Source: CAYTLQ01 sp964438715 (lineage in GTDB: Bacteria > Bacteroidota > Ignavibacteria > Ignavibacteriales > Ignavibacteriaceae). Taken from it: a stretch of 28,012 bases of DNA. This document shows, piece after piece, positions 16,448-25,268 of this stretch. Below the pieces are notes generated by a model that was given only the letters and a program-made list of their open reading frames with translations, was not told the origin of the DNA and did not search any database. The stretch is taken from contig CAYTLQ010000024.1 of assembly GCA_964438715.1 (NCBI GenBank), positions 1-28,012 of the forward strand, in the 5' to 3' direction. The translations under genes and the position numbers were made by a program. Position 1 is the stretch's first letter; the number at the start of each line of letters is the position of its first letter.

Positions 16448-17995
16448 TTGCGGCATAATAAACTGAACAGATTTTTTCTCTTCCTTTATCTTGTTTCTTT
16501 TCTTTTTGGATTGTATGCTCAACCGGGGGAAACCAACACCGGGAGCCTTGCTTTCAAAAAGAAAAGTTTCTATATCCCCTGGTACACTATTTACCGTCCT
16601 GACTATTCTTATCGTGTACAGGAATCCTTTTATCTTGTTCAAAAAGCTAACAGCGGCGATGCACTTGCTCAACACGAACTTGGTGTCCGGTATCTTCTCG
16701 GTATTGGCTTTGAGAAAGATACCCTAAAGAGTTTTTTCTGGATAAAAAAAGCCGCAGAAAGTAACCTCCCCGTGGCGCTTTACAATCTTGGTATTTTTCT
16801 TAATAATGGCTGGGGTGGAGAATGGAATCCCTTTACTTCGTTTGAATATTTTTTAAAAGCTGCAGAATTCGGTATGAGTGATGCTGAATTTGCAATTGGC
16901 TTACTCTACACGGAAAATCTTATTGTGCCACAGGATTATTCGATGGCGTATTATTGGTTAAAACGAGCGGCAGAGAATGGTCATGAACCTTCTTTAATTA
17001 CAATACAGAAGATGCGTGAAAAAGGAGTAATAAAGGATACGACTGTTTTGCCCGATAAAAAACATCCGCGTCAGCCCGATACAAACAATGCCTCTGCCAT
17101 TCAGCTTGATTTCATTGATTTTGCTGTTGACACTCTCCGAATGCCGGAAGATAGCATTCCCATTCCTGAACAGTTTACTAACATGGACGATGGATTGAGG
17201 CAAAACATCGGGATGAGACCAGAAGATTCTCTGAAATACCAAAACGAGAATTATATTTTACGCAGTGTTATGGCTTCTGCCTCCGCAGGCAGTCCGGAAG
17301 CAAATTTATATCTTGGAAGATTTTACGAAACCGGTACCTATGTTAAAAAGGATAGGATTTTAGCTGCACTTTATTATTTGCGTGCCTATCGTCTGGAGTC
17401 TCCCGGCAGTGGACCTTTACTCCAGAAACTGCTCGACCAGAAAAATTTTATTGCACAAATTGAAAAAGGAGCAGCGGCAAAAGAGGTTAATGCTCTATTC
17501 GTTTACTCTGCACTTACTTCAATGGGCTACGCAAATACACTGCTCGCAGATGAAATTATTGAAGCATTTGAATATGCATCAACAAAAGGACACATCCCTT
17601 CAATGATTGAACTTGCACAATGCTACTTTATCGGTAAACCGGTTGAGCGCGATACCGCAAAAGCTTTTTATTATTGGGAAAAGGCAAAGAGTCTTGGTAG
17701 CAGTGAAGCGGCTATTCGTTTATCTATTGCTCGTTATCTCTCGGGCAGTGGTTGTAGTGAGACTCTCCATCCCGATACCTTAAAAGCCCTCACAGAAAAA
17801 GGTAGTGTTATTGCAGATATATTACTCGCTCTGATGTATGAAAACGGACAATGTGCAGAAAAAAATCCTGCGCTTGCGGTGTACCATTACCGGAAAGCCG
17901 CATATAGAGGAAGCAGAGCCGCCTACGCTTCTCTGAAACGAATGTATGATTCCCTCAGACCGGATGACCCGATGTATCAGGTAAGCAGTCATTAA
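16448..17995 (+). CDS. secreted Sel1-like repeat protein
   Basis: A 515-residue exported protein. A signal peptide (about 1-24, FFLFLYLVSFLFGLYA) is followed by about three Sel1-type repeats in the N-terminal half (for example AQHELGVRYLLGIGFEKD and SDAEFAIGLLYTENLIV), a roughly 85-residue polar linker, then further repeats (ANLYLGRFYETGTYVKKD, SMIELAQCYFIGKPVERD, ADILLALMYENGQCAEKN). Such alpha-solenoids mediate protein-protein contacts, often in the envelope. The start is TTG 16448: no ATG or GTG occurs earlier in the open frame and the next Met lies deep in the repeats, so TTG or an even rarer codon must be used. No Shine-Dalgarno is visible. Its partner is unknown. Confidence 0.88.
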   Translation: MRHNKLNRFFLFLYLVSFLFGLYAQPGETNTGSLAFKKKSFYIPWYTIYRPDYSYRVQESFYLVQKANSGDALAQHELGVRYLLGIGFEKDTLKSFFWIKKAAESNLPVALYNLGIFLNNGWGGEWNPFTSFEYFLKAAEFGMSDAEFAIGLLYTENLIVPQDYSMAYYWLKRAAENGHEPSLITIQKMREKGVIKDTTVLPDKKHPRQPDTNNASAIQLDFIDFAVDTLRMPEDSIPIPEQFTNMDDGLRQNIGMRPEDSLKYQNENYILRSVMASASAGSPEANLYLGRFYETGTYVKKDRILAALYYLRAYRLESPGSGPLLQKLLDQKNFIAQIEKGAAAKEVNALFVYSALTSMGYANTLLADEIIEAFEYASTKGHIPSMIELAQCYFIGKPVERDTAKAFYYWEKAKSLGSSEAAIRLSIARYLSGSGCSETLHPDTLKALTEKGSVIADILLALMYENGQCAEKNPALAVYHYRKAAYRGSRAAYASLKRMYDSLRPDDPMYQVSSH

Positions 17996-18117
17996 TCATT
18001 TTCGTGCCAGCAGTGATTACTGTTAATTATTATGCTTACTTAATGATTTTTTCAGGATCAGTCAATTTTCAAAAAATATTCAAATTATGGCAAATAAATA
18101 CAAAAATATTTCAACTC

Positions 18118-18121
18118 AGGA
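18118..18121 (+). promoter_or_regulatory. ribosome-binding site favouring ATG 18126
   Basis: AGGA lies 4 nt before ATG 18126, which opens directly onto a signal peptide. ATG 18087 upstream in the same frame lacks such a site and would add 13 polar residues. The spacing is slightly short, so the choice is probable rather than certain. Confidence 0.45.
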
Positions 18122-18125
18122 CTTT

Positions 18126-19466
18126 ATGAGAATAGTATTGTTTCTCTTCTTTGTTATAATTTTTACAACGCCAATATTTTCCCAGCAAATCGGCTCATGG
18201 AAAAAAACTTCATTTAACCCAAGCCCTGCTTCCCGACTTAATGACGGTTTTTTCATTTCTCCATCTTTGGGATGGGCAGTAAACGGTGCCGGTCAAATTC
18301 ATCGCACATTGAATGGTGGAGAAAGCTGGCAAAAGGTATTTGAAAAATCCGGCACTCATTTTCGGTCTGTTGCATTCTTCGATTCCCTGAATGGTTTCGC
18401 CGGTTGCCTTGGCTGGGGCGATGTTAATAATCCATCCTCTACTGATACAAATATTTTATACCGAACCAACGATGGAGGCTCTACATGGAGTCCAGTAATT
18501 GCATTAAGCAGTAGTATTATAAAACGGGGATTCTGTGGTGCTAAAATTGTAAATGACTCAGTAATGGTTGCTGTTGGAAGGGTTCGAGGTCCGGGTTGGT
18601 TCTACAAAACCACCGATAGAGGCAATACCTGGATAGCCAAAGATCTTTCGCATCTTGCCCCGGGACTTATCGATGTGTATTTCTTTACTCCCGATTCAGG
18701 CTTTATTGTTGGACTCACACACACAACTCACGATAGCTCAAGCGGTATAATTCTTTTTACATCCGATGGCGGCAATTCATGGTCAGAAGTTCATCGCTCC
18801 ACACGCAAGGGGGAATGGTGTTGGAAAATTGTTTGGCCCTCACGAACTACCGGTTATGTATCTCTGCAGAGAAACAGTAAAACACCAATTTATTTTCTGA
18901 AAACAACAAATGGTGGAGCAAATTGGGAAGAAAAACTCTTTTCAAACAATTATTATTTCGTTCAGGGTATTGGCTTTATTAACGACTCTCTCGGCTGGAT
19001 TGGCGGCTATAGCTCTCAGCCTATGTATCAAACAACCGATGGTGGTGAAACATGGAAACCTCTGGGTTTGGGAAGACGAATAAACAGATTCCGGGTAATA
19101 AATAATTCTCTGGTATTTGCATTTGGCGACTCTATTTATAAATACACCTCCACACCGACTTACGCTGAATTAGAAAACAACCTTCTCCACGAATATCATT
19201 TAGAAGATCCATACCCGAATCCTGCAAACCCACAGGCAAATATTACTTTCAGTTTAAGTACTCCGTCTCATGTGCGGCTTTTCGTCTATAATACCAACGG
19301 CGAACTGATCCGCGTTCTCATTGATTCATGGAAAAACACCGGCACTTATACGATTTCGTGGGACGGTACTAACGAAGCGGAAGAAACTATGCCTACAGGA
19401 ATATATTTATTGAAAATTGTAACTGAGTCCTGGACCGAATCGAAAAAATTAATTCTTCTTCGCTGA
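18126..19466 (+). CDS. secreted YCF48/BNR-like repeat protein with T9SS sorting domain
   Basis: A 446-residue exported beta-propeller-like protein. A signal peptide (about 1-20) precedes about six repeats of the form TxxGGxxW (RTLNGGESWQ, RTNDGGSTWS, KTTDRGNTWI, FTSDGGNSWS, KTTNGGANWE, QTTDGGETWK), alternating with hydrophobic blades such as FINDSLGWIGG. These match the YCF48/photosynthesis-assembly-like and sialidase-type BNR repeats. The C-terminal 80 or so residues are a type A T9SS sorting domain (DPYPNPANPQANITFSL, ending SKKLILLR), so it should be secreted and anchored on the surface. No catalytic residues of sialidases are apparent; binding or structure is more likely. The start could also be ATG 18087 (459 residues). 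Confidence 0.9.
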   Translation: MRIVLFLFFVIIFTTPIFSQQIGSWKKTSFNPSPASRLNDGFFISPSLGWAVNGAGQIHRTLNGGESWQKVFEKSGTHFRSVAFFDSLNGFAGCLGWGDVNNPSSTDTNILYRTNDGGSTWSPVIALSSSIIKRGFCGAKIVNDSVMVAVGRVRGPGWFYKTTDRGNTWIAKDLSHLAPGLIDVYFFTPDSGFIVGLTHTTHDSSSGIILFTSDGGNSWSEVHRSTRKGEWCWKIVWPSRTTGYVSLQRNSKTPIYFLKTTNGGANWEEKLFSNNYYFVQGIGFINDSLGWIGGYSSQPMYQTTDGGETWKPLGLGRRINRFRVINNSLVFAFGDSIYKYTSTPTYAELENNLLHEYHLEDPYPNPANPQANITFSLSTPSHVRLFVYNTNGELIRVLIDSWKNTGTYTISWDGTNEAEETMPTGIYLLKIVTESWTESKKLILLR

Positions 19467-19600
19467 GTGTTAGTCCAATATAAACCACTTAAAGCAAGCT
19501 GAAAAAGCAGAAAATAAATCTTATACGAACTGTTAAACTTAGATGCTGATTAATACCTTTTTTCATAGTATTTTTGAAAATTGAAAATTCCCAAAAACTT

Positions 19601-20608
19601 ATGCGTATAGTATATTTTTTTCTTTCCATACTTGTTACTTTAGTTTTTATATCATGCAAAACCACTCCCCCAACAGATCCGGTTCAACCGCCGGTGGAAA
19701 CAGGCGCTGTTTTCGTTTCGTCGAACATTGAAGGCGGATTAATTATTGCCGACGGAGTTTCTACAGGAAGTTATTCCCCCGACACAATTGAGTTGAAAAC
19801 CGGCAATCACACAATAACTATTCAAAAAGCCGGTTACACAACTTCTCCTCAAACCATTACTGTAATTAAAGATTCTGTCATTAATTTGTCATTTACATTA
19901 AGTGTCTCCTCTGCTTCTAAGGTTGTTTTAATGGAAGATTTCGGAAATGTCAGTTGTGTCCCTTGCGTTACATCGAATCTGATTGTCCGTTCGATTAGGA
20001 ACTATACATTTAACGCCGGTCAGTTAGTTATAGTTAAGTTTCCTACCAATTTTCCCGGACCTAATGATGTATTGTATCTGCACGCAAAACCTTACAGCGA
20101 TTCCCGCATCAGCTATTACAATGTTTTTACAGCACCGACGATTATTATTGATGGAATAACTAAACCGATTTCTACCGATTCCATCGCAATAAAAAACGCT
20201 ATAACAAACAGACTGAATCAGTTTAACTCCGTCAGTCCGAAATTTGAAATAACAGCTAATGATTCAGTCACAGGCTCAACATATTCAGTGCATGTGGATT
20301 TGAAATGCACCGATACCGCTGGAATTAATTTTGCGAATCTTGTTATGCATATTGCGGTAGTAGAAAGCATAGTCGAATTCAGTACCCCACCGGGCTCAAA
20401 TGGCGAGACAAAGTTCTACGATGTTATGAGAAGAATGCTTCCCGGTTCTTCGGGCACACCGATCGCACCTTTACTGCCCGGCTCTTCCCGCCAATATTCA
20501 GAGTCAGTTGCGGTTGATGCGGCGTGGAATATTGGGAAAATTGAAGCGGTAATTTTTATACAGGATAAGGTGACTAAAGAAGTTTTTCAGACGGCACTCG
20601 CAAAATAA
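19601..20608 (+). CDS. lipoprotein with PEGA domain and Omp28/thioredoxin-like domain
   Basis: A 335-residue lipoprotein: the lipobox VFIS|C gives lipidated C19. Residues about 40-95 form a PEGA domain (GAVFVSSNIEGGLIIADG, then KTGNHTITIQKAGY), a small beta module of surface proteins. The rest resembles Omp28-type outer-membrane proteins with a thioredoxin-like opening, MEDFGNVSCVPC, where C119 and C122 form a CxxC motif, followed by FTAPTIIIDG, which looks like the cis-Pro loop of thioredoxin folds. ATG 19601 is chosen over TTG 19574 because it opens directly on the signal peptide. A Bacteroidota-type -7 box, TATTTTTG (19569-19576), lies upstream without a clear -33 partner. A redox function is possible but unproven. 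Confidence 0.85.
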   Translation: MRIVYFFLSILVTLVFISCKTTPPTDPVQPPVETGAVFVSSNIEGGLIIADGVSTGSYSPDTIELKTGNHTITIQKAGYTTSPQTITVIKDSVINLSFTLSVSSASKVVLMEDFGNVSCVPCVTSNLIVRSIRNYTFNAGQLVIVKFPTNFPGPNDVLYLHAKPYSDSRISYYNVFTAPTIIIDGITKPISTDSIAIKNAITNRLNQFNSVSPKFEITANDSVTGSTYSVHVDLKCTDTAGINFANLVMHIAVVESIVEFSTPPGSNGETKFYDVMRRMLPGSSGTPIAPLLPGSSRQYSESVAVDAAWNIGKIEAVIFIQDKVTKEVFQTALAK

Positions 20609-20674
20609 ATTGAGAGTTTACTCTTGTGTTTTTTGTCACACATAATGCCCCGGAGTAAAAATTCGGCTTTTTCA

Positions 20675-20703
20675 TTGATTTTTTATTAATACCTGATTAT
20701 ATT
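20675..20703 (+). promoter_or_regulatory. sigma-70-like promoter with possibly leaderless start
   Basis: TTGATT (20675-20680) and TATATT (20698-20703) are 17 bp apart. The ATG of the next gene starts at 20710, about where transcription would begin, and no Shine-Dalgarno precedes it. The transcript may therefore be leaderless or nearly so. Confidence 0.4.
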
Positions 20704-20709
20704 GTTTAT

Positions 20710-21105
20710 ATGAAGCAAAAATTATTATTCATCCTGTTTCTTTTATGTATCGCAGTAGCTACCGGTAGCGCATTTATTGAGTATTTTGTTGCGCGTAGTG
20801 ACTCCAACAGTGTTCGCCTTGAATGGAAAACTTCTGAAGAGCGAGGCGTAAAAGAATTTTCAGTCGAAAGAAAAACAGTTCACGGTAATTATATGTCTAT
20901 AGGTTCCATTCAACCGAAGGGTGATAATTCTGTTTATTCTTTCCTTGATGAAAATATATATAAAACCAGCGATAATATCTTTAAATACCGCCTTAAGATT
21001 GTGGATACCGATAACGGTGTTTCATATTCCAAAGAAATCTCCGTAAGCCATAAGCTCTCTGATATTAAAAGAACCTGGGGCAGCATTAAAGCAATGTTCC
21101 GTTAA
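20710..21105 (+). CDS. small secreted FN3-like domain protein
   Basis: A 131-residue exported protein. A signal peptide (about 1-20, LLFILFLLCIAVATGSA) is followed by a single Ig/fibronectin-III-like beta domain with the pattern VRLEWKTSEERGVKEFSVER, then YSFLDEN and FKYRLKIVDTDNG. This module normally sits near the C-terminus of large T9SS-secreted proteins, just before the sorting domain; here it stands alone with no sorting signal and a basic, amphipathic tail (DIKRTWGSIKAMFR). It precedes the SpoIID-like gene by 21 bp and may be cotranscribed with it. No function is assigned. Confidence 0.8.
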   Translation: MKQKLLFILFLLCIAVATGSAFIEYFVARSDSNSVRLEWKTSEERGVKEFSVERKTVHGNYMSIGSIQPKGDNSVYSFLDENIYKTSDNIFKYRLKIVDTDNGVSYSKEISVSHKLSDIKRTWGSIKAMFR

Positions 21106-21126
21106 AGCGGAGGCTCTATAACGGTT

Positions 21127-22419
21127 TTGCCCTCCTTAGCCCCAACCTCTCAAAAAAATATTTTTCATTTCCTTATTACTTTAATCTTTATTGTACTATC
21201 ATTGTTTTCTTTCGGATGCCTCTCGGTATCCCGTGAAGCGTTGCGTATTCCACTTTCCGAAAATCGTATTGAGGGAAGTTCATTTTACATCAGGGTATTG
21301 CTAAAAGAAGAAAAAAACTCTTTCGCTTTCTCCTCTCCCGTTGATATGGTTTTCTGGGTGGATGGGAAAAAAACTGCAATTATTAAACCGGGAGTGGAAA
21401 TAACATTTACCGTTGGCGATAAACTCCTGCTCTCCGATATTAACGGCAAAAATTTTTCCGCCAAGGAATTTACTTTTACCTCTGCCGACTCCTCATCATT
21501 CATACAATTTGATGGAAAACAATATCGCGGAGTGCTGAAATTTACTTCTGATGGTTCCTCTATTTACTGTCTGAATTATCTTCTGCTCGATGAGTATCTT
21601 CGCGGTGTTATAGCTCCTGAACTTGGCAAGAATCTTGGTAAAGAGTACGAATCTGCTATCAGAGCATTTTCTGTTGTTGCCAGAACTTATGCAGTGAACC
21701 GCGTATTACTTCTTCGTCCATACTACGATGTTGCCGCTACAGTTGCCGATCAGGTTTATGGTGGCTTGGCAGTTGAAAATTCTTACTATAATGAGATAAT
21801 AGAGCAAACTGCCGGCGATATAATTACCTATGGTGATTCCTTAGCAATAGTATATTACTCATCATGTTGCGGCGGAATTAGCGAGTCAGCAGAAAATATT
21901 TTTACAAAAAAAGCATACCCGTATCTTTCTGCAAAGTCCGATGGAGAGCCACCTAATTGTACCGGCTCAGCATCTTTTGCCTGGGAAGAAAATTACACCT
22001 CTGCGGATTTCTCCCGATTTGTAGGTAAAACTGGAAATGATTCTGTTTATATTACATCTGTTGAAATTACAAAGAGATTCCCTTCCGGCAGAGTCGCAGA
22101 AATTGTTACTTCGTTTTCCGACTCCGGTACAATTACCCTCAAAGCACAGGATATACGACAGAAAATACGCCGAAAGCCTGAGGGAGGCATTCTTCGCAGT
22201 TTGCTTTTCGATATTTCTGTTACCAGCGACTCCGGCAGAATAACGGAGATCCGCCTGACCGGAAATGGTAATGGACACGGTGTCGGCTTATGTCAATGGG
22301 GTATGTTTGGGCTTTCTAAACAAGGTGCGTCAGCAGAACAAATTATTGGATTTTATTTTCCCGGAACAGAAATCAGAAAATTTTATGGATATCCCGCAAC
22401 CAATTTATCTGGCATCTAA
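21127..22419 (+). CDS. SpoIID/LytB domain protein (peptidoglycan lytic enzyme-like)
   Basis: A 430-residue protein of the SpoIID/LytB family, which cuts denuded glycan strands or stimulates amidases. The domain core is visible: DEYLRGVIAPELG with the candidate catalytic Glu, AIRAFSVVARTYAVN, DQVYGGLAVENSYYNEII, SSCCGGISE and the C-terminal GNGHGVGLCQWGMFGLSKQG. A hydrophobic N-terminus ends in FSFGC (C31), an imperfect lipobox, so it may be a lipoprotein. The start is unusual: the first usable codon is TTG 21127, while the good Shine-Dalgarno GCGGAGG (21107-21113) sits 13 nt away, nearer to an ATA codon at 21118. It overlaps maf by 35 bp. This family is not restricted to spore formers. Confidence 0.9.
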   Translation: MPSLAPTSQKNIFHFLITLIFIVLSLFSFGCLSVSREALRIPLSENRIEGSSFYIRVLLKEEKNSFAFSSPVDMVFWVDGKKTAIIKPGVEITFTVGDKLLLSDINGKNFSAKEFTFTSADSSSFIQFDGKQYRGVLKFTSDGSSIYCLNYLLLDEYLRGVIAPELGKNLGKEYESAIRAFSVVARTYAVNRVLLLRPYYDVAATVADQVYGGLAVENSYYNEIIEQTAGDIITYGDSLAIVYYSSCCGGISESAENIFTKKAYPYLSAKSDGEPPNCTGSASFAWEENYTSADFSRFVGKTGNDSVYITSVEITKRFPSGRVAEIVTSFSDSGTITLKAQDIRQKIRRKPEGGILRSLLFDISVTSDSGRITEIRLTGNGNGHGVGLCQWGMFGLSKQGASAEQIIGFYFPGTEIRKFYGYPATNLSGI

Positions 22420-22960
22420 ATCTCCCCGTAGAGCTAAACTCCTTCAACAATTAAATATCAATTTTATTGTAGTGGAATGCGAGACCAATGAAGAACTTCG
22501 CAAAAACGAAAGACCTTCACGAGCTGTTATTCGAATTGCACAGGAGAAAATGAATGCTGCGCTTCAAAAAGTGAATAATGGCATAATACTTACCGCTGAT
22601 ACGATCGTGGTGTATAAAGGCAAAAAGCTGGGTAAACCGGCCAATCCGGCGGAAGCTGTGAAAATGCTCAGATTTCTAAGTTCAAAAACTCATTCTGTTT
22701 ATACAGGGTTTTCGGTCTTCAATCCACTGAATAATAAAAGAATAGATGACTATGTAAAAACAGATGTAACATTCCGACGCCTGAGTTCAGACGAAATTGA
22801 AGAATATGTCAACGGCGGCAGTCCTTTAGATAAAGCCGGCGCTTATGGTATTCAGGATGACTTTGGCGCTGTATTCATCGAAAAAATTAACGGATGTTAC
22901 TACAATGTTGTTGGACTTCCGTTGAGCAGAGTTTACCACGCATTATTGAGTGTCGTATGA
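22385..22960 (+). CDS. maf: Maf-family nucleotide pyrophosphatase (YhdE type)
   Basis: A 191-residue house-cleaning enzyme that hydrolyses dTTP, UTP or modified nucleoside triphosphates to monophosphates. Signature motifs: YLASKSPRRAKLL near the N-terminus, ADTIVVYKGKKLGKP in the middle with the catalytic Asp, and LDKAGAYGIQD followed by YNVVGLPL. The KAGAYGIQ block is typical of the YhdE/dTTP-UTP branch rather than the YceF branch. ATG 22385 gives the normal N-terminus; the frame is open to 22265 but that stretch is inside the SpoIID gene and not Maf-like. It overlaps the upstream gene by 35 bp and the next by 4 bp (ATGA). Confidence 0.95.
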   Translation: MDIPQPIYLASKSPRRAKLLQQLNINFIVVECETNEELRKNERPSRAVIRIAQEKMNAALQKVNNGIILTADTIVVYKGKKLGKPANPAEAVKMLRFLSSKTHSVYTGFSVFNPLNNKRIDDYVKTDVTFRRLSSDEIEEYVNGGSPLDKAGAYGIQDDFGAVFIEKINGCYYNVVGLPLSRVYHALLSVV

Positions 22961-23928
22961 GTATTCCTCCCAAAGTCCGTAAAAATATTTTTTTCTCCAT
23001 AGCTTTTGGTGGATTACTATACTTAGGACTAACAATTTATGCAGACTATACTCAGGTTACCTATGCATTGAGTAAATTCAGTTGGTATCTTTTTCCTGTT
23101 CTCCTTGCATTATCATTCATCAACTACATCTCCCGTTTTATGAAATGGGATTATTACCTTCGGCTGTTAAATATACCATTAAAGAAATCCGACTCCTTTT
23201 CTGTATTTATGTCCGGATTAATTATGAGTGTAACACCCGGTAAAATGGGAGAGTTGCTGAAGTCATATCTTGTTAAACAAATATCCGGAACCCCTATCTC
23301 CGTTTCTGCACCGGTGGTTTTTGCAGAAAGAATCACTGATTTCATCTCTCTCGTGCTCATCGGACTGGCAGGAGCGTACTCCTATAATTACGGACAAAAT
23401 ATTGTTCTTATTGTTGCGGCATTTTTTATTACTCTCGTAGTGCTTATTGGTAACAGAAAAACTGCATTGGGTATTATTGCTTTTTTTGGTCGGATTTCCT
23501 TTCTGAAAAAACACACCACTAAGATGCTTGCCGCTTATGAAAGTTCATACACAATGCTTCGCCTGAAGCCTCTCCTGCTAATGACCTTATTAAGTCTGGC
23601 TTCATGGAGCTTTGAGTGTTTGGGTTATTTTATTATTCTCCGTAATTTTCATGTTGATGTTTCGTTGCTTTGGGCATCTTTTAATTATGCATTCGGTACA
23701 ATTGTCGGGGCAATAACTATGCTGCCCGGCGGGCTGGGTGTTACTGAGGGATCTCTTACGGTCCTTCTTATTCAATTAAAAACACCTCCTGAAATTGCCG
23801 TAGCATCAACTTTTATAATAAGGATTGTAACACTCTGGTTCGCCGTTTTTGTCGGCGTTATCAGCGTGACTTTGTATCAAAAGAGATTTGGACAAATAAC
23901 AGAAGAACATCTAGACAAACCAGAATAG
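22957..23928 (+). CDS. lysylphosphatidylglycerol synthase TM-region / UPF0104 family membrane protein
   Basis: A 323-residue polytopic inner-membrane protein with about seven or eight hydrophobic segments, matching the flippase-like transmembrane region (LPG_synthase_TM, also called AglD/MprF N-terminal). Family signs include YISRFMKWDYYLRLL after the second segment, SVTPGKMGELLKSYL, the conserved AERITDFISLV and TMLPGGLGVTEGSLTVLL. The catalytic lysyltransferase domain of MprF is absent, so lipid transport or an unknown membrane role is likely. ATG 22957 overlaps the maf stop by 4 bp; the frame is open to 22894 but that part lies within maf. Substrate unknown. Confidence 0.88.
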   Translation: MSIPPKVRKNIFFSIAFGGLLYLGLTIYADYTQVTYALSKFSWYLFPVLLALSFINYISRFMKWDYYLRLLNIPLKKSDSFSVFMSGLIMSVTPGKMGELLKSYLVKQISGTPISVSAPVVFAERITDFISLVLIGLAGAYSYNYGQNIVLIVAAFFITLVVLIGNRKTALGIIAFFGRISFLKKHTTKMLAAYESSYTMLRLKPLLLMTLLSLASWSFECLGYFIILRNFHVDVSLLWASFNYAFGTIVGAITMLPGGLGVTEGSLTVLLIQLKTPPEIAVASTFIIRIVTLWFAVFVGVISVTLYQKRFGQITEEHLDKPE

Positions 23929-23939
23929 GAAACACACCC

Positions 23940-25190
23940 ATGAAAAAATTCAAAAAAATCTCAATCCCTACCGACGGTACTCCGATAAAAATTGAAAATG
24001 GTCAGTTGCAAGTTGCCGATAATCCTATATTACTTTTTATTGAGGGCGACGGCACAGGTCCCGATATTTGGCGTGCTTCGAAGATGGTTTTTGATGCTGC
24101 TGTAGAAAAAGCGTATAATGGGAAAAAAGTAGTAAAGTGGGCTGAAATTTACGCCGGCGAAAAAGCGCTTACTGTGTACGGAAAAAATAAATGGCTCCCT
24201 GAAGAAACCGTTGAAGCAATCCGTGAATATAAAGTTGCAATCAAAGGTCCTCTTACAACCCCTGTGGGAGGTGGAATCCGCAGTCTTAATGTTGCACTTC
24301 GCCAGTTACTTGACCTCTTCGCATGCGTTCGTCCGGTGAAATACTACTCAGGTGTGCCAAGCCCGGTAAAACGCCCACAGGACCTTGATATTGTGCTCTT
24401 CCGTGAAAATACCGAAGATGTGTATGCGGGCATTGAGTTTAAAGCAGAGTCTGCCGAAGCTGATACGCTTTTGAAATATATAAATAAAAAATTCGATAAA
24501 AATATCCGACCCAAATCCGGTATAGGCATTAAACCAATGAGCGCATTCGGATCGAAACGACTAGTAAAAAAAGCTATTGAGTATGCTATTGCCAATAAGA
24601 GAAAGAGCGTTACCCTTGTACATAAAGGCAACATAATGAAATTCACCGAAGGCGCATTTAAGGAATGGGGCTATGAAGTCGCCGTAAATGAATTTCGGGA
24701 TTATGTAGTAACAGAGGATGAACTCTGGAAGAATTATGACGGTAAAATGCCCGAAGGAAAAATTCTGGTAAAAGACCGTATTGCCGATAGTATGTTTCAG
24801 CAAATTTTGTTAAGACCCTCGGAATATGATGTTGTTGCTACCCCCAACCTTAATGGCGACTATCTCTCCGATGCTGCCGCCGCACAGGTTGGTGGATTGG
24901 GCATTGCACCGGGCGCAAATATGAGTTACGATGTCGCTATATTTGAAGCTACACATGGCACTGCACCAAAATATGCTAACCTCGATAAAGTCAATCCCGG
25001 TTCGGTCATTCTTTCAGGAGTTATGATGTTTGAGCACATCGGATGGACAAAAGTCGCACGACTTATTGAGAAAGCAATGGGTAAAGCCATCCGGTCAAAA
25101 GTAGTTACTTACGATTTCGCCCGTCTTATGAAAGGTGCAAAAGAGGTGAAATCGAGCGAGTTTGCTGCAGAAATCATTAAAAATATGTAA
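23940..25190 (+). CDS. icd: isocitrate dehydrogenase (NADP+)
   Basis: A 416-residue cytoplasmic enzyme that converts isocitrate to 2-oxoglutarate in the TCA cycle. It follows the E. coli Icd pattern: IEGDGTGPDIW near residue 33, the isocitrate-binding loop GGGIRSLNVALRQ with S115 (equivalent to the phosphorylated Ser of E. coli), FRENTEDVYAGIE, and GDYLSDAAAAQVGGLG. NADP+ preference is indicated by KYANLDKV and by Tyr and Arg in VTYDFARLM, positions that contact the 2'-phosphate in E. coli. It starts 11 bp after the membrane protein gene with AGGA at 23927-23930. A kinase/phosphatase (AceK) is not seen here. Confidence 0.96.
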   Translation: MKKFKKISIPTDGTPIKIENGQLQVADNPILLFIEGDGTGPDIWRASKMVFDAAVEKAYNGKKVVKWAEIYAGEKALTVYGKNKWLPEETVEAIREYKVAIKGPLTTPVGGGIRSLNVALRQLLDLFACVRPVKYYSGVPSPVKRPQDLDIVLFRENTEDVYAGIEFKAESAEADTLLKYINKKFDKNIRPKSGIGIKPMSAFGSKRLVKKAIEYAIANKRKSVTLVHKGNIMKFTEGAFKEWGYEVAVNEFRDYVVTEDELWKNYDGKMPEGKILVKDRIADSMFQQILLRPSEYDVVATPNLNGDYLSDAAAAQVGGLGIAPGANMSYDVAIFEATHGTAPKYANLDKVNPGSVILSGVMMFEHIGWTKVARLIEKAMGKAIRSKVVTYDFARLMKGAKEVKSSEFAAEIIKNM

Positions 25191-25268
25191 TTTCTCATTG
25201 AACTAATGGTTTCTGTATTTTATTTTATTTTTAATTTTTCACCAATTTGAAAGAACAGGAGTATCACT

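Noticed and set aside
21127..22419. Evidence for sporulation from the SpoIID-like gene
   Set aside because: The family is widespread in non-sporulating bacteria and no other sporulation gene is present.
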